Part shown: positions 17,331-25,750 of the stretch, piece by piece
How positions within the stretch are numbered: the first letter of the stretch is position 1
Layout of the letters: each line of letters starts with the position of its first letter
Assembly (NCBI GenBank): GCA_937899895.1
Contig: CALBQR010000057.1
Span: 1 to 64,000, forward strand
Reading direction: 5' to 3'
Length of the DNA: 64,000 nucleotides
Source of the DNA: an uncultured Alistipes sp.
Lineage (GTDB): Bacteria > Bacteroidota > Bacteroidia > Bacteroidales > Rikenellaceae
Notes under the pieces: generated by a model
Database searches by the model: none
What the model saw: only the letters and a program-made list of their open reading frames with translations
What the model was told of the DNA's origin: nothing
Translations under genes and position numbers: made by a program

Positions 17331-18374
17331 TTATAGAAATTCATAAACCGTCTTTTGGACATACAACTCGCCCGCCTCCATTACGATCGAGGGGAACTCC
17401 GCGCGATTGACCGCGTCGGGCAGAGCCATACAGTGCAGAGCCAAAGCCGAGTGGTCCTCATACTCGCGGCCATCGCGTTGCGCACCACTGCCACTCATCG
17501 CATTGGCCGAATAGAGATGCAACGATGGTTGCGACGAATAGACATTCATCTTGCGACCAGACTGCGGATCTGTCAAGGTCGCCACGTGCGCCAAAATCGA
17601 GCGTTGCCAGCCATCGACCGCCAGCCAATGATCCAACCCTCCACGCTCGCCAATCAGCCCGTCGAAGGTATCCAGATCGCCCACCTCGCGCTCCGAACGA
17701 AAATCGAGATCGGTTGCCTCAACCGTTGGCAACTCGCCCGTAGGAACATTATCGCCACGCATTGCGACGTAGCGCGACGCATTGACCTGCAAGCGATGGC
17801 GAGCAATCGAGGCGGGAGTAAATTCGCCCGAAAGATCGAACATCGGAGCGGTTGTAATGTCGATCGGTGTCGCACCATCGGCCTCTGCTACGACGGTAAC
17901 TTCCAAGCGGTTATCGTCGTCCCAATCGTAGATCACCTCTGTACGCAAACCAGACGGATAACCCTCATCACCGGCCGCACTCTCCAACGCAAAGACCACA
18001 CGATTGACCTCTGTACGAGCCTCCCACATACGCGCTCCAAAACCTTTGCGACCACCGTCGGCGTGGTGTGGAGGTCGATTCACCGCCAGACGCGAAGTCT
18101 GATCGCCAATCACCAAACGACCGCGCGAAATAACACCACTCGTGCGACCGATAATCTTACCCATTCCCACCGTATCATCGACATACTCTGCAAACGAGTC
18201 ATACCCCGCCACGACATTGGTCAGCGAGCCATCGGCATTTGCCAAACGTACGCCCACAAGTGCCGCACCGGCATTGGTCAGTAACACTTCGCTACCCGAC
18301 GCATTGCGCATTGTATAGAGTAAGCCACCCTCGCCCTCCGGCGAGAAACCCCAAAGATTCTGTTCTATTTCCAC
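17331..18374 (-). CDS. Aldose 1-epimerase (galactose mutarotase) homologue lacking the catalytic residues
   Basis: 347-residue GalM-fold protein. The start is a GTG at 18374: it gives the normal family length and begins 24 bases after the -7 box. Family landmarks are GRTSGVISRGRL (Arg77), HADGGRKGFG, LDHWLAV and LPDAVNRAEFP. The active site is changed. NHLHGG reads HHADGG (His to Asp106), the TNHTYF segment with the general-acid His reads TTAPMF (Ala176), and the general-base Glu of LETQ is His314 (LHCM). It may bind a sugar without epimerising it, or catalyse something else. It leads the operon with the phosphodiesterase and ClpC-like genes. Confidence 0.85.
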   Translation of the reverse strand: MEIEQNLWGFSPEGEGGLLYTMRNASGSEVLLTNAGAALVGVRLANADGSLTNVVAGYDSFAEYVDDTVGMGKIIGRTSGVISRGRLVIGDQTSRLAVNRPPHHADGGRKGFGARMWEARTEVNRVVFALESAAGDEGYPSGLRTEVIYDWDDDNRLEVTVVAEADGATPIDITTAPMFDLSGEFTPASIARHRLQVNASRYVAMRGDNVPTGELPTVEATDLDFRSEREVGDLDTFDGLIGERGGLDHWLAVDGWQRSILAHVATLTDPQSGRKMNVYSSQPSLHLYSANAMSGSGAQRDGREYEDHSALALHCMALPDAVNRAEFPSIVMEAGELYVQKTVYEFL

Positions 18375-18397
18375 CTTTTCTTTTCGTTTATACACAA

Positions 18398-18428
18398 CAA
18401 ATATATGTGGTTTTTCCGTTATAGACAA
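18398..18428 (-). promoter_or_regulatory. Promoter of the mutarotase-like/phosphodiesterase/clpC operon
   Basis: On the minus strand TTG (18428-18426), 20 bases, then a perfect -7 box TATATTTG (18405-18398). It ends 24 bases before the GTG start and supports that choice. Confidence 0.75.
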
Positions 18429-18481
18429 GATTAAGCGACAAAATTTAGGCGCGCGCGTGATGTACCTACAAACAAAATCGC

Positions 18482-18489
18482 TATCTTTG
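18482..18489 (+). promoter_or_regulatory. -7 promoter box for the M23-dxr-rseP operon
   Basis: Perfect TATCTTTG, 27 bases before the ATG at 18517. No TTG is seen at the usual -33 position. Confidence 0.6.
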
Positions 18490-18516
18490 TAAATTCGTAA
18501 AACTGTATTTGAAGAT

Positions 18517-19380
18517 ATGAAAGCAAATTGGAAAGATAAAATCGCTAACCTCTGGCGCAAACATCGCCTATCGCTACGCGACGAGCGCGACAACCGCGAA
18601 AAGTGGCATATGTACATCTCGCCATTGAGCATCGTGGCGGGTATTCTGGCATTGGCACTTGTTCTCTTTATCGTCATTCTCTCGTCGGTGGCCTACACCC
18701 CGCTGCTCGAATTCCTGCCCGGTTATCAGGGCAACCGCACCCGAACGATCCTGCTCGAAAATATCGTACGACTCGACTCTATGGAGCGTCAGCTGAACCA
18801 AATGAAGGTTTATAGCGACAACATTACACTCATTATGGAGGGTAAGACGCCCGTAATGCGCAGCCTTACAGAGCAAAACCAATCGACCGCCGACAAATCG
18901 CTCGTAATGCCTTCGGTCGAGGACTCGATACTCCGCGCACAGATCGAGAGCGATGGCGAGTACTCGATTGCTCCGCAGGGCAATGGCCGCCGCAGCGTAC
19001 GCGAATCAATGCAGTTGGTTTCGCCTTTGGCGGGCGGTGTGATTGTCAATAAGTTCAGTCCCAAATCGGGCAATCTCGGCGTGAGCATCGCCTCGACTGC
19101 CGACACGCAGGCAGTGGCTATCGGTGAAGGCACCGTATTGCTCAATATCTGGTCGCCCGAAGATGGCTATCTTGTACAGATTCAACATCCGAACAGTATG
19201 ATCTCGATATATCGCAACCTGACCCAATCGCTTGTCGAGGTGGGACAGAAGGTCAAAGCGGGACAGGTGATTGGCTACAATGCCGATGCTACGGCCGAGG
19301 GCAACACTCCCCGACTGCTCAATTTTGAGATTTGGAACGATGGAAAGCCCGTCGATCCCGAAAGTTACATCGTATTCTAA
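18517..19380 (+). CDS. M23-fold (LytM) membrane protein without peptidase residues
   Basis: 287-residue inner-membrane protein. There is a cytoplasmic basic N-terminus, one transmembrane helix (37-58), a coiled-coil-like linker (75-110) and a C-terminal LytM domain (165-287). The fold is recognisable (LAGGVIVNKF, VGQKVKAGQVIGYN, LLNFEIWNDGKPVDPESY). Every catalytic position of M23 endopeptidases is replaced: HxGxD reads NLGVS (Asn186, Ser190), YAHL reads YRNL (Asn234), and HxHFE reads LLNFE (Asn269). Like EnvC/NlpD it probably regulates other wall enzymes. It lies 9 bases before dxr. Confidence 0.85.
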   Translation: MKANWKDKIANLWRKHRLSLRDERDNREKWHMYISPLSIVAGILALALVLFIVILSSVAYTPLLEFLPGYQGNRTRTILLENIVRLDSMERQLNQMKVYSDNITLIMEGKTPVMRSLTEQNQSTADKSLVMPSVEDSILRAQIESDGEYSIAPQGNGRRSVRESMQLVSPLAGGVIVNKFSPKSGNLGVSIASTADTQAVAIGEGTVLLNIWSPEDGYLVQIQHPNSMISIYRNLTQSLVEVGQKVKAGQVIGYNADATAEGNTPRLLNFEIWNDGKPVDPESYIVF

Positions 19381-19389
19381 AATTCGATT

Positions 19390-20541
19390 ATGAAACAACG
19401 CATAGCACTCTTGGGTTCAACCGGCTCGATTGGCGTACAGACGCTCGATATCGTGCGCGAGAACCCCGAACAATTTGAAATAACGGCACTCGTTGCTAAC
19501 CGCAATTGGGAGCAACTTGCCGCACAAGCTATTAAGTTTGACGCCGATTGCGTGGTGATTGGCGACGAGCAATATTACACCTCGCTCAAAGAGGCCCTCG
19601 CCGCGACCGACGTGAAAGTCTATGCCGGAGCAAAGGCGATGGAGGAGGTCGCAGCGGCATCGAACGTCGATGTGGTGGTCAATGCGCTGGTCGGTTACGC
19701 AGGTCTGCTGCCGACCGTCGCCGCCGTAAAGCAGGGCAAGAAGATCGCCCTTGCAAATAAGGAGACGCTGGTGGTTGGAGGCGAGTTGGTGATGCGTCTT
19801 GCAACGGAGCACCGCGCACCGATTCTGCCCGTCGATTCGGAGCACTCGGCCATTTTTCAATGTCTGGTCGGCGAGCAGTCGCCCGTGCGTCGATTGATCC
19901 TCACGGCGAGTGGTGGCGCCTTCCGCGATACTCCGATCGAGGATCTGCACCGAATGACTGCCACCGAAGCTCTGCGCCACCCCAATTGGTCAATGGGTGC
20001 GAAGATCACTATCGACTGCGCAACAATGGTCAATAAAGGCTTCGAGGTGATCGAGGCACGATGGTTGTTTGGCACGCCTGCCGACCAGATTTCGGTACTG
20101 ATTCACCCGCAGTCGATCGTTCATTCGATGGTCGAATTCGAGGACGGAGCGATCAAGGCGCAGCTTGGCACGCCCGATATGCACCTGCCGATCAGCTATG
20201 CACTCTCGTTCCCCGAACGCAAAAACCGTCCGACGGAGCGTTTCGATTTTCTGGCTAACCTTCAGCTCACCTTCCGCGAGGTCGATCGTGTGAAGTATCC
20301 CGCGTTAGACGTGGCATACGACTGCCTGCGTCGCGGAGGCACAGCAGCCTGCACGATGAATGGAGCCAACGAGGTGGCGGTGGCAGCCTTCCTTGCGGGT
20401 CAAATCGGGTTCTTGGATATAGTGCGCTCGATCGAGCAATCGTTGGCACGTGCGACGTTCATTGCTCGACCGACACTCGATGATTATGCACTCGCAGACG
20501 CCGAGGCGCGCGCTTTGGCTCGCGAGATACTTGGGCTGTAA
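19390..20541 (+). CDS. dxr: 1-deoxy-D-xylulose 5-phosphate reductoisomerase
   Basis: Second enzyme of the MEP isoprenoid pathway: it rearranges and reduces DXP to 2-C-methyl-D-erythritol 4-phosphate with NADPH. 383 residues. The N-terminal NADPH site is LLGSTGSIGVQTLDIV. The metal and substrate site includes PVDSEHSAIFQCL, LTASGGAFRD, and the helix with MNGANEVAVAAFL. Length and motifs are normal. It lies between the LytM-fold gene and rseP, a common Bacteroidota order, and supplies precursors for undecaprenyl phosphate used by envelope genes nearby. Confidence 0.98.
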   Translation: MKQRIALLGSTGSIGVQTLDIVRENPEQFEITALVANRNWEQLAAQAIKFDADCVVIGDEQYYTSLKEALAATDVKVYAGAKAMEEVAAASNVDVVVNALVGYAGLLPTVAAVKQGKKIALANKETLVVGGELVMRLATEHRAPILPVDSEHSAIFQCLVGEQSPVRRLILTASGGAFRDTPIEDLHRMTATEALRHPNWSMGAKITIDCATMVNKGFEVIEARWLFGTPADQISVLIHPQSIVHSMVEFEDGAIKAQLGTPDMHLPISYALSFPERKNRPTERFDFLANLQLTFREVDRVKYPALDVAYDCLRRGGTAACTMNGANEVAVAAFLAGQIGFLDIVRSIEQSLARATFIARPTLDDYALADAEARALAREILGL

Positions 20542-20579
20542 CACACGCGCATTAAAACACGAACAAAGTAAAACACATT

Positions 20580-21911
20580 ATGGATATTCTGATTAAAGTA
20601 GTTCAATTCTTTATGAGTCTGTCGCTGCTGGTGATTATTCACGAGTTGGGACACTTTTTGGCCGCACGTATGTTCGGCATTCGCGTCGAGAAATTCTATC
20701 TGTTCTTCGACCCGTGGTTCTCGATCTTCAAGTTCCGTCGCGGACAGACCGAGTACGGTATGGGTTGGCTGCCGCTGGGTGGCTACGTCAAAATCGCAGG
20801 TATGATCGACGAAAGTATGGACACCGAGCAGATGGCAGCCGAGCCTCAACCCGATGAGTTCCGCTCGAAACCCGCTTGGCAGCGATTGATCGTGATGGTT
20901 GCGGGCGTGGTGATGAATGTGGTGTTGGCATTTTTGATCTATTGCGGTATCTGCTACCATTGGGGCGAGCCCTATCTGCCCGTCGAAGATGCACAATGGG
21001 GTTTTATCTGGAACGACGAGGGCCACGCACTCGGATTCGAGGATGGCGACAAGGTGCTCTCGATCGGTGGCGAGAAGATCGAGGAGGTTGATCAGATTGT
21101 CAATGCTCTGCTGATCACCTCGGAGGATCGTGAGGTGGTTGTCGAGCGTGAAGGCGCGGAGCATAGCTTTACGATTCCGTTGGAACAGCTTGTCGAGATG
21201 CGCCAGCGAGAGGGCTACAAGGGTATGTACTCGATGCGTATGCCCTTCGAGATTGATAGCATCGATAGTGAGTCGGCCCTCGCAGCAGGATTGCAGCGTG
21301 GCGATCGTCTTGTTGCACTCAATGGCGAGAAGATGCTCTATTTCGACCAATATATGCGAGCATTGCCCGACTTGGCAGGCCAAAGCGTGATGCTCGGTAT
21401 CGAGCGCGATAGTGCAGATGTAGTTCTCTCGCGCGAGGTCGAGGTAACGCTCTCCGATGAGGGTAAAATCGGCGTTTTGGCTCGCTATCCGTTCGAGGTG
21501 CGTATGCGCAACTATACCCTTTTGGAGTCGATCCCCGCAGGTCTGCGACTGACGGGCGAAGAGATCAGCGGCTATTGGAAACAGATCAAAACAATCGTGG
21601 TCCCCGAAAGTAAGTTGTACGAGGAACTGGGCGGTTTTCTGTCGATCGGCAACGTCTTCCCCGACGAGTGGGATTGGGAGCGTTTCTGGCGCACAACGGC
21701 ACTGTTGTCGGTGATCTTGGCGGTGATGAATATTCTGCCCATACCCGCACTTGACGGCGGCCACGTGCTGTTCCTGCTGTGGGAGGTTATCACACGACGT
21801 AAACCGAGCGATAAGTTCCTCGAATATGCACAGATGTTCGGTTTGGTGGTGCTCTTTGCGCTACTTTTGTACGCTAATGGCAACGATATTTATAGGTTGT
21901 TTATCAAGTAG
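20580..21911 (+). CDS. rseP: RseP-type site-2 zinc metalloprotease
   Basis: Intramembrane protease that cuts anti-sigma factors and signal peptides within the membrane. 443 residues. The first transmembrane helix carries HELGH (residues 21-25), the metal site. Two PDZ regions follow (about 130-320), and a late helix has NILPIPALDGGH with the third ligand Asp. It begins 38 bases after dxr. It could release sigma factors held by membrane anti-sigma proteins such as the one encoded at 52.8-53.1 kb (inference). Confidence 0.96.
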   Translation: MDILIKVVQFFMSLSLLVIIHELGHFLAARMFGIRVEKFYLFFDPWFSIFKFRRGQTEYGMGWLPLGGYVKIAGMIDESMDTEQMAAEPQPDEFRSKPAWQRLIVMVAGVVMNVVLAFLIYCGICYHWGEPYLPVEDAQWGFIWNDEGHALGFEDGDKVLSIGGEKIEEVDQIVNALLITSEDREVVVEREGAEHSFTIPLEQLVEMRQREGYKGMYSMRMPFEIDSIDSESALAAGLQRGDRLVALNGEKMLYFDQYMRALPDLAGQSVMLGIERDSADVVLSREVEVTLSDEGKIGVLARYPFEVRMRNYTLLESIPAGLRLTGEEISGYWKQIKTIVVPESKLYEELGGFLSIGNVFPDEWDWERFWRTTALLSVILAVMNILPIPALDGGHVLFLLWEVITRRKPSDKFLEYAQMFGLVVLFALLLYANGNDIYRLFIK

Positions 21912-21964
21912 TTAGAAAATATTTGCAAAAAAAAGTTGCATTATCGTGGCACAAAATGCCCTCG

Positions 21965-22041
21965 CCGAACGTCTATATAATAAACAGACTAATTTAACTT
22001 GATTATGAAAAGACTTTTTCTCCTTTTGGCGATTTGTTGCG
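21965..22041 (+). repeat. 77-bp direct repeat, copy 1
   Basis: Identical over 77 bases to 22610-22686. It covers about 40 bases of leader and the first 37 bases of coding sequence of the lipoprotein gene, up to the signal peptide. Confidence 0.95.
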
Positions 22042-22604
22042 TAGCGGTGGCTTGCGAGCAAAGCGAAAATTCGTTCGTATTTCCCGAAGTAGACGAGATT
22101 AATGCAAATACAGCCGACGGCATATATCAAATAGCGACAAATACAACTTACGTCCAATATGAAAATGGCAGACCTATTAGATTTGGGCGACCCGAAGATA
22201 TTGACAGCTACTACCCCTCGACCATAAATGTGTATGGTTACCTCCGAGTCGAAGATGGTAAGTTAGATCTTTTGCACGAATATGAGTGCAAAGAGTGTGG
22301 TGCCAAAAAGATATTTTGCTGGGAATATTACCACACCTCCATTGATTTGCAAAATAGATTAATTTGGCAAGATGCTATGGAAATTTACAAATTAACCAAT
22401 GATGATATTATTCTGATTGAACCTATACAGGAAGCTATCGAGCGTTGTAAAGATGATAAAAATTTTTGGCGACGATACGATGTTTATAAGCGAATTGCCG
22501 AAGATGAAAGATTCAATTCAATAACTTTAATCAAGCACAGCGATAATCCGCTTGAACAAGAAAGACCCGATTTCTGCGAAAATAACTATTGCAAAAATCA
22601 ATAA
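22005..22604 (+). CDS. Lipoprotein of unknown function, tandem copy 1
   Basis: 199-residue lipoprotein: signal peptide MKRLFLLLAICCVAVAC with the lipid-modified Cys17. The mature part has a CxxC pair (ECKECGAKK, about residue 90) and ends with ILIEPIQEAIERCKDDKNFW. The same elements, in the same order, occur in the next gene (CDGCGEQ; IYIEPLQVAIERCNDDKDFW), so the two are a tandem duplication that has diverged in the middle. I do not recognise a family. The gene is clearly richer in AT than its neighbours. The ATG at 22005 is preferred because the lipobox follows at the right distance. Confidence 0.82.
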   Translation: MKRLFLLLAICCVAVACEQSENSFVFPEVDEINANTADGIYQIATNTTYVQYENGRPIRFGRPEDIDSYYPSTINVYGYLRVEDGKLDLLHEYECKECGAKKIFCWEYYHTSIDLQNRLIWQDAMEIYKLTNDDIILIEPIQEAIERCKDDKNFWRRYDVYKRIAEDERFNSITLIKHSDNPLEQERPDFCENNYCKNQ

Positions 22605-22609
22605 CCGCA

Positions 22610-22686
22610 CCGAACGTCTATATAATAAACAGACTAATTTAACTTGATTATGAAAAGACTTTTTCTCCTTTTGGCGATTTGTTGCG
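22610..22686 (+). repeat. 77-bp direct repeat, copy 2
   Basis: Second copy of 21965-22041, 645 bases further on, again spanning leader and signal-peptide codons. It directly follows the stop codon of the first lipoprotein gene. Confidence 0.95.
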
Positions 22687-23198
22687 CGGCAGTGGCGTGC
22701 GAGCAGACACCCGACTATCTGAGAGCAGATATTGAGAAAAACGTTAGCGACGGGTGGTATAGGTATGCCGGAATGAAAGGCATAAAGTATGTAAATGGAA
22801 AGGTAGACCAGATGAGCAATGTACCAAGTTATAATGGAAAGCACACGGAGGTCTATTACAAAGTCGAAGATATGAAGATCACAAGATACAACTACGCAAA
22901 ATGCGATGGTTGTGGCGAACAAGTAGCTTCCACGGTCAGCGTATCTTACGATCTCAAAAGTAAGACAATCGAAAATGAAGAGCTGCTCCAATTCAACGAA
23001 GATGCAATTATCTATATCGAGCCGCTACAAGTAGCTATCGAACGTTGCAATGATGACAAGGATTTTTGGCGTTCGTACATCGTTTATACTCGTAAAACTC
23101 CAAGCGACGAAGAATTGCAAGCATTCAACAATGCCATTGAATCAAAGAATGGGATCTGGGATTTTTTCAATTCTCACTCAAATTGCAAAGTTCAATAA
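22650..23198 (+). CDS. Lipoprotein of unknown function, tandem copy 2
   Basis: 182-residue paralogue of the preceding gene, with lipobox AAVAC (Cys17), the CxxC pair in AKCDGCGEQVAS and the conserved IEPLQVAIERCNDDKDFWRSY near the C-terminus. The middle and the tail (NNAIESKNGIWDFF) differ from copy 1. AT-rich like its twin. A strong terminator follows. Surface or periplasmic localisation is expected; function unknown. Confidence 0.82.
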   Translation: MKRLFLLLAICCAAVACEQTPDYLRADIEKNVSDGWYRYAGMKGIKYVNGKVDQMSNVPSYNGKHTEVYYKVEDMKITRYNYAKCDGCGEQVASTVSVSYDLKSKTIENEELLQFNEDAIIYIEPLQVAIERCNDDKDFWRSYIVYTRKTPSDEELQAFNNAIESKNGIWDFFNSHSNCKVQ

Positions 23199-23204
23199 CC
23201 TCAC

Positions 23205-23236
23205 CGAGCGACCCTTTTGCGGGGTCGCTCGTTGTT
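23205..23236 (+). terminator. Terminator after the lipoprotein pair
   Basis: Ten-bp stem CGAGCGACCC (23205-23214) with GGGTCGCTCG (23222-23231), loop TTTTGCG, then TTGTTTG. Confidence 0.8.
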
Positions 23237-23340
23237 TGTGTGGGCAAAGATTGGCGCAGCAGGCAATAGGGACAAGTGGAGTTTATGGACTTTTTTATGG
23301 TCGATTGGGGTCGATCGATACATAGTATCGAAAAATCTAG

Positions 23341-23348
23341 TATCTTTG
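23341..23348 (+). promoter_or_regulatory. -7 promoter box for the GT39-GT2-LAB_N operon
   Basis: Perfect TATCTTTG, 26 bases before the ATG at 23375. No standard -33 TTG. Confidence 0.6.
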
Positions 23349-23374
23349 CGCACTAATCACGAAATTATCACCGT

Positions 23375-25015
23375 ATGAAATTTAGACATCTGCTCATTGC
23401 GCTGGCACTGATCGCGCCATTTCTGTTGCGCGACTACACCCTCAACAACGAGCTGAAATATATAAGCATAGCCGAGGAGGCTCTGCGCGACGGAACGTGG
23501 TTCTCGTTCTACAACCACGGCGAGGCGTATGCCGATAAACCACCCTTGTACCTCTGGATCGTAATGCTCTCGAAGTTGCTGTTCGGGTCGTATCAGATGT
23601 GGTTTATTGCGCTGGCGAGTGTGCTGCCCGTCGCAGGAATCTTGGCTGTGATGGGTCGCTGGGTGCGCGAGGAGATGCCTTCGTTCGACGCAAAGGCTGC
23701 CGACCTGATGCTCGCCACGACGGGGATGTTCCTCGGTAGTGCGTTGGTACTGCGAATGGATATGTTGATGTGCCTGTTTATCGTGCTGTCGATCTACACC
23801 TTCTGGCGACTCTATCGAGGTACGGCGCGGAAGTGCCACTGTTGGTTGCTGCCCGTATGGATATTCCTCGCTACATTCACCAAAGGCCCCGTGGGATTTA
23901 TGATGCCCGTGCTGGTGATTGCGGTTTTCCTTGCGGTGAAGGGCGAAATCCGAACTTTCGGACGATATATGGGCTTGCGTCAGTGGGGACTATTGATCGG
24001 CTTGTGCGCTGCGTGGTGGTCGCTGGTCTATATCGAGGGCGGTGCGGAGTATATCAACAATCTGCTCTTCCACCAGACCATCGGGCGCGGTATCGACTCG
24101 TTCCACCACAAACGCCCCTGGTGGTACTACATCGCACATATTCCGCAGTCGTTTGCGCCGTGGGTATTCCTGCTCGTGGGCGTGTTAGGCGTCGGTGCGT
24201 GGAGAAAAATGGTGCGCACGGATCTCGAACGACTCTTTATGGTGGCGATCGTGGCAACGTTCGTAATGCTCTCGGCATTTAGCTCGAAATTGGATATCTA
24301 TTTGGTGCCGATCTACCCCTTTGTGGTCTATTTGGCGATGATGTGGTTGCCGCAATTCGAGAGCAAACGATGGGCAAAGTGGGCTGCGGGATTCGCCCCT
24401 GCGGTATTTGTGCTGTTGCTGCCCGCTGCGGTGGTGGCCGATGTGTGCGGATTGATCCCGATTGAGTACGAATCGCTCGCGTGGGGATATGTGGCTCTGG
24501 CGGCGTTGTTCGTCGCGTCGAGTGTGGCTCTGTGGCAGTTGTGGCGCGGCGAGGTGCAGCGTTCGATCGTATGGTGCGGAGGTGGTCTATTGGCAATGAT
24601 CGCACTCGCAACACCCGCCATTCCGCAATTCAACCCGCAGTTGGGTGTAGGTGATCTCGCGGCAGAGGCCACCGAGGTAGCCCAAGCAGAGGGCATTGAG
24701 CACTACGCATTCTATCGTTTCCGTAGCGGACAGAATATGGACATCTATCTCGATGCTCCGTGTGAGCCGATCTACGACGTTGAGCAACTCGACAGCCTCG
24801 ACTGTCTGCCCCACCGTTCGGTGCTCTTCATCGGGTGGAAGGAGCCTCAACGCGACTCGCTCTTTGCCGAGTGGCTCGAAGGACGCGAGCAGACCGTTGT
24901 GGGCAACCGCTCATTCACCATTGTAGGCAAACGAAAACTCAGAATCAAATTGCGCGAAGAGGTTAAGCCGCTCCGTTTGCAGATTGATTCCACGAAATTG
25001 AAAACAATAAATTAA
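23375..25015 (+). CDS. GT39/ArnT-like membrane glycosyltransferase
   Basis: 546-residue polytopic membrane protein of the dolichyl-phosphate-mannose-protein mannosyltransferase/ArnT superfamily. It transfers a sugar from a polyprenyl-phosphate donor to an acceptor on the periplasmic face. The first loop carries NNELKYISIAEEALRDG and ADKPPLYLW, the family's acidic site and KPPL motif. About ten to twelve hydrophobic segments follow, then a C-terminal soluble part (400-546) that ends in a basic tail. It is followed after 6 bases by the GT2 gene expected to make the polyprenyl-linked sugar. The acceptor, lipid A or another glycan, is not known. Confidence 0.88.
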   Translation: MKFRHLLIALALIAPFLLRDYTLNNELKYISIAEEALRDGTWFSFYNHGEAYADKPPLYLWIVMLSKLLFGSYQMWFIALASVLPVAGILAVMGRWVREEMPSFDAKAADLMLATTGMFLGSALVLRMDMLMCLFIVLSIYTFWRLYRGTARKCHCWLLPVWIFLATFTKGPVGFMMPVLVIAVFLAVKGEIRTFGRYMGLRQWGLLIGLCAAWWSLVYIEGGAEYINNLLFHQTIGRGIDSFHHKRPWWYYIAHIPQSFAPWVFLLVGVLGVGAWRKMVRTDLERLFMVAIVATFVMLSAFSSKLDIYLVPIYPFVVYLAMMWLPQFESKRWAKWAAGFAPAVFVLLLPAAVVADVCGLIPIEYESLAWGYVALAALFVASSVALWQLWRGEVQRSIVWCGGGLLAMIALATPAIPQFNPQLGVGDLAAEATEVAQAEGIEHYAFYRFRSGQNMDIYLDAPCEPIYDVEQLDSLDCLPHRSVLFIGWKEPQRDSLFAEWLEGREQTVVGNRSFTIVGKRKLRIKLREEVKPLRLQIDSTKLKTIN

Positions 25016-25021
25016 GACAAT

Positions 25022-25750
25022 ATGAACAAGACACAAGAATATGAATTGACTGTCGTAGTGCCCGTCTATAACGAGGTGGAGAGTCTGCCTCGCGTCGAGC
25101 GTGCAATGCGCGAATGGCTGCCGACATCGCCCGTCAAGGCGTGTGTGCTGATGGTCAATGACGGCTCGAAGGACGGCTCGCTCGAATTGATGCGTGAGAT
25201 CTGCTCGCGTAACGAGTCGATGTTCTACATCTCGCTGGCCGAAAATGGCGGTTTGAGTGCCGCTATGAAGGCAGGTATCGACGCTACCGAGTCGCGCTAC
25301 GTGGGTTACATCGACGCCGATCTGCAAACCACGCCCGAAGATTTCAATCTGCTGTTGGAGCACGTGGCCGACTATCAGTTGGTAATGGGTATTCGCGCAG
25401 GTCGCAAGGATAGTTTCTTCAAAAATCTGCAATCGAAGATTGCCAACGGTTTCCGAAATATGATGACCCACGACGGTGCGAAAGATACTGGTTGCCCGCT
25501 GAAAGTGATGTGGACCGACTACGCCAAGCGCGTGCCCTTCTTTACGGGTATGCACCGCTTTCTGCCTGCACTGATTCAGTTGCAGAAGGGTCGTATGATG
25601 CAGATCCCCGTGCGCCACTTCCCTCGCACCGAGGGTGTGTCGAAATACCACCTCTGGAATCGCCTCATCGGCCCGTTCAAGGATTGCTTCGCATACCGCT
25701 GGATGCGCAAACGCTATATCAACTACTCGATCGGCGAAGGTAACGTATGA
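25022..25750 (+). CDS. GT2-family polyprenyl-phosphate glycosyltransferase
   Basis: 242-residue GT-A enzyme similar to dolichol-phosphate mannosyltransferase and ArnC/GtrB. The N-terminus has TVVVPVYNEVESL, then VNDGSKDGS, the nucleotide-sugar segment GGLSAAMKAGID, and DADLQTTPEDF (the metal-binding DxD-type site). The C-terminal transmembrane helices of GtrB are missing, so it probably docks on its membrane partners. It likely loads a sugar onto undecaprenyl phosphate for the GT39 protein upstream. Its stop overlaps the next start (ATGA), so coupling is tight. Confidence 0.9.
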   Translation: MNKTQEYELTVVVPVYNEVESLPRVERAMREWLPTSPVKACVLMVNDGSKDGSLELMREICSRNESMFYISLAENGGLSAAMKAGIDATESRYVGYIDADLQTTPEDFNLLLEHVADYQLVMGIRAGRKDSFFKNLQSKIANGFRNMMTHDGAKDTGCPLKVMWTDYAKRVPFFTGMHRFLPALIQLQKGRMMQIPVRHFPRTEGVSKYHLWNRLIGPFKDCFAYRWMRKRYINYSIGEGNV

